The notes beneath the pieces are model-generated. The model made no database searches. It was not told where the DNA came from and saw only the letters and a list, made by a program, of their open reading frames with translations. A program made the position numbers and the translations under genes. From Pontibacter liquoris (GTDB lineage Bacteria; Bacteroidota; Bacteroidia; Cytophagales; Hymenobacteraceae), in NCBI RefSeq assembly GCF_022758235.1, contig NZ_JALEBG010000003.1, forward strand, positions 496,001 to 560,000: a stretch of DNA of 64,000 nt, read 5' to 3'. Below are positions 43,472 through 52,154 of the stretch, in pieces (the first letter of the stretch is position 1; each line of letters begins with the position of its first letter).

Positions 43472-43651
43472 TTAATTCTCCGTGAAACTGTAACCAAAGA
43501 AGTTATAAACTTCTACCTCTTTCGGTCGTTTGTCGCCAAACTGCCGGAAGTGGACGCGTTTGGGGCTCTCATCAGGCGATTCGTATCCCCACTTTAAGCG
43601 GTTGGCGTACTTCAGTTCTTCAGGCAATTCAATCTTTCGCTGTTTCATCAT
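43472..43651 (-). CDS. Small hypothetical protein (about 59 aa)
   Basis: I chose the tandem ATGs at 43651/43648 (MMKQRKIELPEELKYANRLK); in the same frame the reading continues upstream to a TTG at 43765. The protein is rich in charged and aromatic residues (RVHFRQFGDKRPKEVEVYNF) and ends FGYSFTEN. No family is recognised. It lies between the pnuC-like gene and its own terminator on the minus strand, so it may be cotranscribed with the permease gene. The start is uncertain. Confidence 0.45.
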   Translation of the reverse strand: MMKQRKIELPEELKYANRLKWGYESPDESPKRVHFRQFGDKRPKEVEVYNFFGYSFTEN

Positions 43652-43769
43652 GCTGCACGGTTTCCGGTTGAACAATTTTCCTCTGATGTAGAGGCGCATT
43701 AGATTAGAAGTATAGAGATGTACGTAGTCTGCCTGGTTTTGGATGGTAACACCTGCCCGATGCAATAAA

Positions 43770-44399
43770 TTATTTTGCGCCCGCCACCACGTTACGCGCG
43801 GCAGGCCGGTGCAGTTCTTTCTTCCACTCGCGGTAGCCTTTTACGCAGAGCAGCATAAAAACAAGGTATAAAAAACTGGTTAAATACAGCTCTTTGTAGG
43901 TATACACACCCACATATACAATATCTACCAACAGCCATACCACCCAATTTTCCAGTTGTTTTTTGGCCATCATCCAATACCCTACCAGGCTAACGGCTGT
44001 GGTGGCTGCATCCATATAAGGCAGCGAAGCATTTGTAAAATTGTGCAAAAAATATCCCAGCCCAACTGTGAACAGGACCGCCAGCCCCAACAGCAGCGAT
44101 AGTTCCCGCCGGCCTACGCGGCCTACCTGGCGCTCGGTATGGTTCTGGCCGCCATACAACCACAGATACCAGCCATACACGCTTGTTATAAAGTAAAACA
44201 CATTCAGGCCCATGTCGGCGTAGAGACGGGCTTCGTAAAATACCAGCACATACATGGCCACACTGATCAGGCCCATGGGCCACGTCCAGATGTTTTGCTT
44301 GGCAGCCAGCCATACGTTCACAATGCCGGTTAAAACGCCGATCAGTTCCAGCAGGCTCATGGCTTGCCAGGCATCGGCTATATTCTCAACTATATTCAT
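43770..44399 (-). CDS. PnuC/PnuT-family vitamin permease
   Basis: A 209-residue protein with about seven helices. The family signature is GVLTGIVNVWLAAKQNIWTW followed by PMGLISVAMYVL (residues 22-53), and a YFITSVYGWYLWLYGG segment follows. PnuC members take up nicotinamide riboside, and PnuT members take up thiamin, by facilitated diffusion. The sequence alone does not choose. A NadR-like kinase (41232) and a TPP-riboswitch-controlled TonB receptor (37204) lie within 7 kb. In Bacteroidetes such genes sometimes stand side by side, so a thiamin role is a fair guess. Confidence 0.82.
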   Translation of the reverse strand: MNIVENIADAWQAMSLLELIGVLTGIVNVWLAAKQNIWTWPMGLISVAMYVLVFYEARLYADMGLNVFYFITSVYGWYLWLYGGQNHTERQVGRVGRRELSLLLGLAVLFTVGLGYFLHNFTNASLPYMDAATTAVSLVGYWMMAKKQLENWVVWLLVDIVYVGVYTYKELYLTSFLYLVFMLLCVKGYREWKKELHRPAARNVVAGAK

Positions 44400-44445
44400 G
44401 GTTTAAAACATGCGCCCTGCAGGCTGCTCCATTTTAATTGTTTGC

Positions 44446-44453
44446 TAAGTTTG
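44446..44453 (+). promoter_or_regulatory. -7 box TAAGTTTG
   Basis: An exact TAnnTTTG match 68 bases ahead of the rhodanese ATG. It sits just downstream of the divergent pnuC-like start. Confidence 0.5.
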
Positions 44454-44520
44454 TGATTTGAAACCAAACGGCCAAAAACAACGCATACTATATGCCCTGG
44501 CCGGGAAGCTGAAAGCAGAG

Positions 44521-44841
44521 ATGATGAACGAGATTACAGTACAGGAACTAAAAGAACGGCTGGCACACAGCAGTAAGTTGCAGTTGGTGGATGTGCGCGA
44601 GCCCGCCGAATTTGAGCTTTGCAACCTGGGGGGCGAGCTCATTCCGCTGGGTGAGCTTCCGAGGCAGGCCAACCGGGTGCGGCATGATATTCCGGTGGTT
44701 GTGCTCTGCCACCATGGTTTCCGCAGCGCGCAGGCCATCCATTACCTCTCGCAACGCCTGGGGCACGAGAACCTGCTCAACCTGAAAGGCGGCATCCACG
44801 CCTGGGCCACCGAAATTGATCCCACCATGGCGCAGTATTAA
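44521..44841 (+). CDS. Rhodanese-like domain protein
   Basis: I chose the ATG at 44521 (MMNEITVQELKERL). The 106-residue single-domain protein has the rhodanese pattern QLVDVREPAEFELCNLGG and an active-site loop CHHGFRSAQA, with the catalytic Cys at the start. Rhodaneses move sulfane sulfur, for example to cyanide or other thiophilic acceptors. Physiological acceptor unknown. Single gene, small and complete. Confidence 0.88.
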   Translation: MMNEITVQELKERLAHSSKLQLVDVREPAEFELCNLGGELIPLGELPRQANRVRHDIPVVVLCHHGFRSAQAIHYLSQRLGHENLLNLKGGIHAWATEIDPTMAQY

Positions 44842-45088
44842 CATGCGGAAAATGGCAGGTGCGCTGCCGGCGTTTACAGGCCAGGTTCTGAAGCACATGA
44901 GCTCCTGACAGCCTGAAAAAGACGATTGGTTACGTTTATACTTGCTTTCGTTTCCAGGAGACTGCGCATTCCGGTCTTCTGATTGCCACCGTTTTCATCC
45001 TAACTGAAATATTTCCGGTGATTTACTCCTATTATTGCTGATTTTTTGTAATTTTACGCGGCAAATAACAACCCGTAAATTATTTGCC

Positions 45089-46558
45089 ATGGTCTCCGAT
45101 CAGTCTAAGATACTATTCGAAGCGCTCACATACGATGACGTGCTTCTGCTCCCGGCCTATTCCGAGGTGCTCCCCCATAAAACCGATACTTCTTCCCAGC
45201 TAACGCGCAACATCCGGATCAATACGCCCCTGGTTTCGGCAGCGATGGATACTGTTTCCGAAGCTGATCTGGCGATTGCCATGGCGCAGGAAGGCGGCAT
45301 TGGGATCATCCACAAAAACATGTCGATCAAGAAACAGGCCGCGCAGGTGCGCAAAGTAAAGCGCTCTGAAAGCGGCATGATCCTGGACCCTATTACCCTG
45401 AATGCCAAAGCCACCATGGGCGATGCCGTGCTGATCATGACGGAACATAAGATCGGCGGCATTCCGATCACCGACGACGAGGGCAAGCTCAAAGGCATCA
45501 TTACCAACCGTGACCTGCGCTTCGAGAAAGATCTGACGCAGCCGGTATCGGCCCTTATGACCCACAAGAACCTGATTACCGCCGAAAAAGGCACCGACCT
45601 GGCCAAAGCCGAAGATATTCTGCAGCAATATAAAATTGAGAAGCTGCCCGTAGTAGACGGCGACGGAAAGCTGGTGGGCCTGATCACCTACAAAGATATC
45701 CTGAAGAAAAAAGACCGCCCCTTTGCCTGCAAAGATGAGTTTGGCCGCCTGCGGGTGGGTGCTGCCGTGGGCGTAACGCCCGATGTGATGCTCCGCGTAA
45801 AAGCGCTGGTAGAAGCTGGCGTGGATGTGGTGAGCGTTGATACGGCCCATGGCCACTCGAGAGGCGTGCTGGATGCGGTGCGCGAAATTAAAGCACAGTT
45901 CCCCGGCATAGAACTTATTGCCGGCAACGTGGCGACTGCAGAGGGCGCCAAAGCCCTGGCCGACGCCGGAGCTGATGCCGTAAAAGTGGGCGTAGGCCCG
46001 GGTAGTATTTGCACCACCCGTATTATTGCTGGTATCGGGGTGCCGCAGCTAACGGCGGTTATGGAAGCGGCCCGCGGCCTGGAAGGCACCGGCGTTCCGG
46101 TCATTGCCGATGGCGGCATTAAGTTTTCCGGCGATATGGTCAAAGCACTGGCTGGCGGTGCCAGCACCGTGATGATCGGTTCGTTGCTGGCCGGCACCGA
46201 AGAGGCTCCCGGCGATGTGATCATTTACGAAGGCCGCAAGTATAAAACCTACCGGGGTATGGGTTCGGTAGAGGCGATGGAAGAAGGCTCCAAAGACCGC
46301 TACTTCCAGGGCAACGAAACGGACGCCCGCAAGCTGGTTCCTGAAGGCATCGTAGGCCGGGTGCCTTATAAAGGCCTTGTATCGGAAGTGATCTACCAGT
46401 TGGTAGGTGGCCTAAGGGCTGGCATGGGCTATTGCGGCACAGCCACCATCGAGGACCTGCAGAAAGCCAAAATGGTAAAAATTACCGGCGCCGGCCTGCG
46501 CGAAAGCCACCCGCACGACGTGCAGATTGTGCGCGAAGCACCGAACTACAGCCGCTAG
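45089..46558 (+). CDS. guaB: IMP dehydrogenase
   Basis: It oxidises IMP to XMP with NAD+, the first committed step of GMP synthesis. I chose the ATG at 45089, giving 489 residues, the usual length. The barrel begins with LTYDDVLLLPAYSEVLP; two CBS domains are inserted at about 95-215. The catalytic loop is GVGPGSICTTRI with Cys near 305, followed by the flap and IADGGIKFSGDMVKALA. GMGSVEAM and the late EGIVGRVPYKG are also typical. A terminator follows. Confidence 0.97.
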   Translation: MVSDQSKILFEALTYDDVLLLPAYSEVLPHKTDTSSQLTRNIRINTPLVSAAMDTVSEADLAIAMAQEGGIGIIHKNMSIKKQAAQVRKVKRSESGMILDPITLNAKATMGDAVLIMTEHKIGGIPITDDEGKLKGIITNRDLRFEKDLTQPVSALMTHKNLITAEKGTDLAKAEDILQQYKIEKLPVVDGDGKLVGLITYKDILKKKDRPFACKDEFGRLRVGAAVGVTPDVMLRVKALVEAGVDVVSVDTAHGHSRGVLDAVREIKAQFPGIELIAGNVATAEGAKALADAGADAVKVGVGPGSICTTRIIAGIGVPQLTAVMEAARGLEGTGVPVIADGGIKFSGDMVKALAGGASTVMIGSLLAGTEEAPGDVIIYEGRKYKTYRGMGSVEAMEEGSKDRYFQGNETDARKLVPEGIVGRVPYKGLVSEVIYQLVGGLRAGMGYCGTATIEDLQKAKMVKITGAGLRESHPHDVQIVREAPNYSR

Positions 46559-46576
46559 TATACTTCCATTTAATTT

Positions 46577-46617
46577 GAAAGGAGTAGGTTAGCAGGCAGG
46601 CTTAACCTACTCCTTTC
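46577..46617 (+). terminator. Terminator after guaB
   Basis: GAAAGGAGTAGGTTA (46577-46591) pairs with TAACCTACTCCTTTC (46603-46617) over 15 bp, and T-rich sequence follows. Confidence 0.9.
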
Positions 46618-46759
46618 TTTTTACGTTATGCAAGGGGTTTTGCAAACACAACCTGACACCTTGGCCAAAGAGCAAAAAATTTTCTTACCTTTCACGTCAG
46701 ATAAGTCAAAGAGAGGCCTAACGCCGTCACTGCAAAAACTATCCACGGTTTTCCGTTTT

Positions 46760-48823
46760 ATGTTATACAAAACAAACGCAAAATCTTTGCTGGTAACTAC
46801 CGCAATAGTTAGCTGGGCGCTGCTGTTAGCCAATATCCTGTTGGCTGCAGAAAGCGCCTCGCGCGCGGGTGCCGTGCAGTTTTCGATGCCTTACATCAAT
46901 AACCTGCTCACCATCGTCTTTATACTTGCCGTATTCCTGCACCAGCGCCTTAGTGCCGAGCGGCTCAAGGGCATCGACTTTATCGGGTATCTGTGGAACC
47001 TGTTCTCCAAGGCTGGCATTGCCGCCTACCTGAGTGTGGCCCTTTACCTGGCTTACCGGCTTATCACAGCGTATGCCGGCCAGCAATCAATCCTGCTGCT
47101 GCACCTGGTGTATGTGGTAAATTTTGGCTTGCTGGTGGTTTTTCTGGCCAAGGCCTTTTATATCTGGCGCCAGTTGCTGCTGTATCACAAAAACAAATTC
47201 CTGCAGATTGCCTGGGACTGGTTTGAGGTGCTGCTGTTTGGCACGCTGCTGCTCACCTTGCTTAACTTCGATTATACCAGCTACATTTTTCTGCCGCTGC
47301 TGGCGCTGCTGGGCTTTTATATCCTGTTTCTGTGCACCAACCTCAAATGGGTTGCCTACCTCACGTTTAACAACAAGAGCCGCTCGCTTATATTATTGGG
47401 CGCCATCCTGCTGAGCTGCTATATTTTTGCACGCTTTTTTCATCAACTGGCCGACAGCCCCGAGCTGGTCGTGGACTTTACCGATGTGGGCTTTCTGCCG
47501 CTGGCCATGCTCTTTGTGGGGCTTTATACTTTGGGCGCCTTCCTGGTATCGCTTTTCAGTTTACCTACTTCCAGCGTATTTGAGCAAAAGAGCGAGGACC
47601 TGCTGAATTTCCAGCGCCTGAGCCAGTCCATCCAGCAGGGCCAGAGCGAAGCGCAGGTTTACGACATGATGTTCGACTCAACCATTAAAGCATCGGATGC
47701 GGGGAGTGCCTGGTTTGAGCTGGTGCGCAACGGCGAGCCACAGGTTACCCACCTGCTGAACATAGAAGGCGAACAGATCAAGCGCATCCGCCATTTGCTG
47801 CTGGCTTATAACATCCAGAACATCGACTATATCAACAACAACCTGGACCGCAATCCCGGCTTCCGGGACCTGAGCCTGCCCTGGAAATCGCTGATCATCC
47901 TTCCAATCAAATTAAAGCAGCACCTTTTCGGCGTGCTATACCTGCTTAAGGACATTGAACAGGGCTTTGACCGGGAAACAGTTAATGTGTTGCGCACCTT
48001 TACCAGCCAGACCATCCTGACCATCGAAAACCTGCGCCTGGTAACAGAATCGCTTCAGAACGAGCGCTATAAAGAAGAGCTGAAGATTGCCACCCAGGTA
48101 CAAGAAAGTCTCATCCCAAAAACATTTCCGGTAGACAGCTGGTTTGAAATCAGTACGCATGCCCTGGCTGCCAAAGAAGTGGGAGGCGACTTTTACGACT
48201 TCCTCCAGCTAAGCGAGTCGCGCATTGCCATCATCATCGGCGATGTGTCGGGCAAGGGTATTTCGGCCGCCTTCCATATGGCACAGATGAAAGGCATTTT
48301 TCATGGCCTGATGCAGCAGGACATGCCGCCCAGCGAGTTTATGAAGCAGGCCAACAGTGCCCTGAGCCGCTGCCTGGAGAAAACCTCTTTTATCACCTCA
48401 GCCCTCTACATCATCGACTACCGCATGAAAGGGTTTGTATTTGCGCGTGCCGGCCACTGCCACACGCTCTACTACAATGCCATGATGGACGATGTGTTCT
48501 ACTTCCAGACCGATGGTCTGGGGCTTGGCATCATTCGTGATAAGAGCTATAATAACCACGTGCGGGAAATGTACTACGACTACAACCCGGGCGACGTGAT
48601 GGTGATCTATACCGATGGAATTGTGGAGGCCCGCAGCCCGCTGAATGAGGAGTATGGCGAGGACCGCCTCCTGTTCATGCTCTCGCAAACATACCACCTG
48701 GAAGCCGAGGATATCAAGTGCGCCATCATTAACGATTTGCAGGAGTTTACCGGTCCTGACAACTTATATGACGACCAAACGTTGCTTGTTATTAAATTTA
48801 AAGCAATTCAACAAAACAGCTAA
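46760..48823 (+). CDS. SpoIIE/RsbU-type protein phosphatase, membrane-anchored with GAF
   Basis: The first domain has about eight membrane helices (residues 10-270). A GAF-like sensor follows (about 290-450) and a PP2C/SpoIIE phosphatase domain ends it (about 460-680). Catalytic acidic residues are in EVGGDFYDF, GDVSGKGISAA, YTDGIVEA and DDQTLLVIK. This class dephosphorylates a STAS anti-sigma-antagonist. I chose the ATG at 46760; an ATG at 46628 would add 44 residues directly after the guaB terminator. The STAS and kinase genes follow, so the three form an Rsb-like switch. The membrane part is a likely stress or nutrient sensor, which is inference. Confidence 0.9.
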   Translation: MLYKTNAKSLLVTTAIVSWALLLANILLAAESASRAGAVQFSMPYINNLLTIVFILAVFLHQRLSAERLKGIDFIGYLWNLFSKAGIAAYLSVALYLAYRLITAYAGQQSILLLHLVYVVNFGLLVVFLAKAFYIWRQLLLYHKNKFLQIAWDWFEVLLFGTLLLTLLNFDYTSYIFLPLLALLGFYILFLCTNLKWVAYLTFNNKSRSLILLGAILLSCYIFARFFHQLADSPELVVDFTDVGFLPLAMLFVGLYTLGAFLVSLFSLPTSSVFEQKSEDLLNFQRLSQSIQQGQSEAQVYDMMFDSTIKASDAGSAWFELVRNGEPQVTHLLNIEGEQIKRIRHLLLAYNIQNIDYINNNLDRNPGFRDLSLPWKSLIILPIKLKQHLFGVLYLLKDIEQGFDRETVNVLRTFTSQTILTIENLRLVTESLQNERYKEELKIATQVQESLIPKTFPVDSWFEISTHALAAKEVGGDFYDFLQLSESRIAIIIGDVSGKGISAAFHMAQMKGIFHGLMQQDMPPSEFMKQANSALSRCLEKTSFITSALYIIDYRMKGFVFARAGHCHTLYYNAMMDDVFYFQTDGLGLGIIRDKSYNNHVREMYYDYNPGDVMVIYTDGIVEARSPLNEEYGEDRLLFMLSQTYHLEAEDIKCAIINDLQEFTGPDNLYDDQTLLVIKFKAIQQNS

Positions 48824-48836
48824 ACACGACGTAACA

Positions 48837-49181
48837 ATGCCGATGAAAATCACCAACGAAGTTAAAGAATCTACTATCATTATGACCCTGGATGGAGAGT
48901 TGGATGCCAGCTCTTCTGTGGTGCTGGACGAGGAACTTTCGGACCCGGCGATCATGAAATATAGTAAAGTGCTTGTAGATTGTAAAAACCTGCACTACAT
49001 TTCGTCCGCCGGACTAGGCGTATTTATTTCGCACCTGCAGCGCTTCGAGGATGCGCAGATCAAACTGATCTTTTTTAACATGCAGGACAAAGTGCGGAAC
49101 GTTTTTGAAATTCTTGGCCTCGATCTGCTCATGACCATTGTGTCTAATTACGAGGAAGCTATTACCGTCTCCAATGAATAA
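48837..49181 (+). CDS. STAS-domain anti-sigma-factor antagonist (RsbV/SpoIIAA-like)
   Basis: The 114-residue STAS protein begins MPMKITNEVKESTIIMTLDG. The predicted phosphorylated Ser is in LHYISSAGLGVFISHLQ near residue 60. It should be dephosphorylated by the upstream phosphatase and phosphorylated by the downstream kinase. Its reading frame ends inside the next gene: the kinase ATG (49174) overlaps its last eight bases. It lies 13 bases after the phosphatase gene, showing a single operon. Confidence 0.92.
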   Translation: MPMKITNEVKESTIIMTLDGELDASSSVVLDEELSDPAIMKYSKVLVDCKNLHYISSAGLGVFISHLQRFEDAQIKLIFFNMQDKVRNVFEILGLDLLMTIVSNYEEAITVSNE

Positions 49182-49584
49182 TTCCATTCGGGTAAATTGT
49201 ACTAAAAAAAACCTGAAACCTATACGTGATTTTGTCACGGAGTACCTGCATGCCCTTTGCCTGTCGGATATTCTGATGAACCAGATTGTGCTGGCCGTGG
49301 ATGAGATATGTGCGAACCTCATCATCCACGCCAACCATGAGGACCCGAATAAATTCATTTCTCTTACCATCAACCTGCCCAAAGACATGATCCGGTTTGA
49401 GATATCGGACAACGGCGAGGCATTTAACCGATCAGAATACCGGGAGCCTGACATTGAGGAACATGTGAAAGTGGGTAAAAAAGGCGGTGTGGGCATCGCC
49501 CTTGTCAACCGGATCATGGACAAGGTGGAGTTCAGCAGCAACGGAAATAAAAATACCTGCCTGCTGTATAAAAAAATAAAATAG
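49174..49584 (+). CDS. Anti-sigma regulatory Ser/Thr kinase, HATPase_c type (RsbW-like)
   Basis: The 136-residue GHKL kinase has the N-box DEICANLIIHAN, the G1 box ISDNGEAF and the G2 box KGGVGIALVNRIMDKV. In Rsb systems this kinase binds a sigma factor or other partner and phosphorylates the STAS protein. No sigma factor is next to it. Start ATG overlaps the STAS stop by 8 bases, which indicates coupled translation. Confidence 0.92.
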   Translation: MNNSIRVNCTKKNLKPIRDFVTEYLHALCLSDILMNQIVLAVDEICANLIIHANHEDPNKFISLTINLPKDMIRFEISDNGEAFNRSEYREPDIEEHVKVGKKGGVGIALVNRIMDKVEFSSNGNKNTCLLYKKIK

Positions 49585-49744
49585 CGTGCTTTTACATACT
49601 TAAACCAGCCAATCCCCGTTTTCCGGAACAAAGCCAGCCGCAATAGTATTATAGGTATACTTTTTGACCATTCTGTCGGAAAAATTAATTAAAATTGCAT
49701 CATCTGATCTGATCAGCAAAACTAAATTTTGTTTTAATCCACTT

Positions 49745-52054
49745 ATGCGCAGCAATCACCTGTTTGTGGCAGCCTCGTTCGTATTACTAGCCGGATGTAC
49801 TGCTTCAAAGAATAGCAAAACAAAAGAACCTGTTATCGCTACGCTGGGCTCTGAGCCAATTTCCACAGCTGAGTTCCGCTATGTTTACGAAAAAAACAAC
49901 GGCGGCAACGCCGATGCCTACACCAGCAAGAGCGTAACCGATTACCTGGACCTCTACACCAATTTCAAGCTAAAGGTAAAGGAAGCTGAAAGCCGCGGAC
50001 TGGATACCACCACCGCCTTTAAACGCGAACTGGAAGGCTATAAAGAGCAACTCGCCCAGCCCTACCTCACTGAGAAGAGTGTGACGGACCAGCTGGTGAA
50101 AGAGGCCTATGCCCGCATGCAGAAGGAAGTGAACGCTGCGCACATCCTCCTTACCCTTCCGCCCGATGCTGCCCCGGAAGATACGCTGGCCGCTTATAAC
50201 CGCATGCTGGACCTGCGCAAGCGCGCACTGGCCGGCGAGGACTTTGGCAAGCTGGCCCAGCAGTACTCGCAGGACCCTTCGGCGGCCGATAACAAAGGAA
50301 GCCTGGGTTATTTTACAGCCATGCAAATGGTGTACCCCTTCGAGGATGCGGCTTATAAAACGCCTGTCGGGCAGATCTCGATGCCGGTGCGTACCCGCTT
50401 TGGCTATCACCTGATAAAAGTGAACGATGTGCGCGACGCCCGCGGCGAGGTACGAGTGGCTCATATCATGGTACGCGCCACACCGGGCATGCCTAAAGCC
50501 GATTCGCTGGCGGCCAAACAACGGATAGATGCCATTTACAAGCGCGTAAAGAAAGGCGAAAGCTGGGAAAAGCTGACGGCCGAGTTCTCGGAAGATGCCA
50601 ATTCCGCGACCAACGGCGGCGAACTGCCCTGGTTCAGCACCGGCCGCATGATCCCCTCTTTTGAGGAAGCAGCCTATGCACTGCAGAAAGAAGGCGACAT
50701 TGCCAAACCCGTGCTAACCCCTTATGGCTGGCACATCATCAAGCTCCTGGAAAAACGCGGCCTGCCGCCTTTCGAAGAACTGGAGCAGAACCTGCGCAAC
50801 AAAATCGCCAAAGATTCGCGCTCGGAGCTCAACAAAGCCGCTTTCCTGAAGCGCATCAAAGCAGAAGACAACTTTACGGAAAATGCGGAAAGCAAAGCTG
50901 CCGCCCTCGCCAAAGCTACCGATGAGCTGCTGAAAGGCGCCTGGACCTATAACGAAAACGACAAGACCCTGAAACAACCGCTTTTCACGATCCAGGGCAA
51001 GCCTTATACCATTGGGGATTTTTATACTTATGTAAAGGCAGAGCAGCAGCCCCGCCCTACCGGCACCGCGCAACACGCTATGACCCTGCTTTATGATGCG
51101 TTTGTGAACAAGAGCCTGGTAGCGTATGAGAAGGCCAACCTGGAGAACAAGTACCCGGATTACCGGATGCTGGTAAAAGAGTACCACGACGGCATCCTGT
51201 TGTTCCAACTGATGGATGAGAAAGTATGGTCCAAAGCGGTGGAAGACACTGTAGGACTGCAGGCTTACTTTAACCAGAACCGTGACAAGTATAAATGGGG
51301 ACAGCGCGCGCAGGCCATTGTGGTGAGCGCGGCCAGCAAAGAGCTGCTGCAAAAAGCCCAGAGCCAATTAAAAGACCGCCACTACCCGGTAAAAACGGCC
51401 AACCTGCCTGATGTGGTATTTGAGGCCAACAAAGCAACCTTGAATGAAGATGCGGAAGCCCGGCTGAAGAACCTGGCCGAACTGCTCAAGAGCAACCCTG
51501 AGCTGTCGCTGGATGTGAATGGCCATGTGGATGCCCGCGAAGCTGCTGCCAAACCAGGCGTGGCCGCAGAGCGTGCCGGCAAAGCCGTGGCTTACCTGGT
51601 GCAGCAGGGCGTACCTGCCGGGCAATTGCACCAGCAGGCCCTGGGCAAAACAAAGCAGGCAGGTCCGGATAATACGGAGACCGGCCGCCGCCGCAACCGC
51701 CGGGTATCGTTCGTGTTATACTCTTCTGACCTGAGCGCCCTGGCAGACAACCTGAATACCTCCAACCCGCTGGCTGTACAGATAACAGAGAAGAAGTTCC
51801 AGAAAGGCGACAACAAAGCCCTGGATGCCGTAGCATGGGAAAAAGGCACGTACCATACCCAGCTGAACGGCCGCGAGTACCTGATCATCATTCAGGATGT
51901 GCTGGCTCCTGGCTATAAGGAGCTGGATGAAGTACGGGGCCTGGCTATTTCGGATTACCAGAATTACCTGGAACAACAATGGGTGAGCGAACTGCGCAAA
52001 CAGTACCCGGTGGAGGTAAAAGAGGAAGAAGTCGCCAAACTGTTGAAGCAATAG
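49745..52054 (+). CDS. Parvulin-type isomerase lipoprotein with OmpA-like C-terminal domain
   Basis: A 769-residue protein. I chose the ATG at 49745, which gives a lipobox (FVLLAGC). Residues 110-210 and 220-320 are two PpiC/parvulin rotamase domains (AAHILLTLPPDAAPEDT, LAQQYSQDPSAADNKGSLGY; VAHIMVRATPGM, ELPWFSTGRM). Near 560-660 lies an OmpA-like peptidoglycan-binding fold (FEANKATLNEDAEARLKNLA, DVNGHVDAREAA, GRRRNRRVSFVL). A SurA/PpiD-like region follows to the end. It likely folds outer-membrane proteins in the periplasm and may be tethered to the wall. The OmpA addition is the unusual part. A surA-like gene follows 100 bases on. Confidence 0.88.
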   Translation: MRSNHLFVAASFVLLAGCTASKNSKTKEPVIATLGSEPISTAEFRYVYEKNNGGNADAYTSKSVTDYLDLYTNFKLKVKEAESRGLDTTTAFKRELEGYKEQLAQPYLTEKSVTDQLVKEAYARMQKEVNAAHILLTLPPDAAPEDTLAAYNRMLDLRKRALAGEDFGKLAQQYSQDPSAADNKGSLGYFTAMQMVYPFEDAAYKTPVGQISMPVRTRFGYHLIKVNDVRDARGEVRVAHIMVRATPGMPKADSLAAKQRIDAIYKRVKKGESWEKLTAEFSEDANSATNGGELPWFSTGRMIPSFEEAAYALQKEGDIAKPVLTPYGWHIIKLLEKRGLPPFEELEQNLRNKIAKDSRSELNKAAFLKRIKAEDNFTENAESKAAALAKATDELLKGAWTYNENDKTLKQPLFTIQGKPYTIGDFYTYVKAEQQPRPTGTAQHAMTLLYDAFVNKSLVAYEKANLENKYPDYRMLVKEYHDGILLFQLMDEKVWSKAVEDTVGLQAYFNQNRDKYKWGQRAQAIVVSAASKELLQKAQSQLKDRHYPVKTANLPDVVFEANKATLNEDAEARLKNLAELLKSNPELSLDVNGHVDAREAAAKPGVAAERAGKAVAYLVQQGVPAGQLHQQALGKTKQAGPDNTETGRRRNRRVSFVLYSSDLSALADNLNTSNPLAVQITEKKFQKGDNKALDAVAWEKGTYHTQLNGREYLIIIQDVLAPGYKELDEVRGLAISDYQNYLEQQWVSELRKQYPVEVKEEEVAKLLKQ

Positions 52055-52154
52055 CCGCAGTTTTGACCGGCCTGGTTATTGCTCTTGCCTTTTGAGAGGA
52101 TAATGTTAGAATAAAGCCGTAACTTGTGCGTTGGTTTAGCAGCGCAACACCTAT

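Noticed and set aside
43306..43497. 63-codon minus-strand frame
   Set aside because: It contains the terminator of the neighbouring gene (43417-43450) and overlaps that gene's end.
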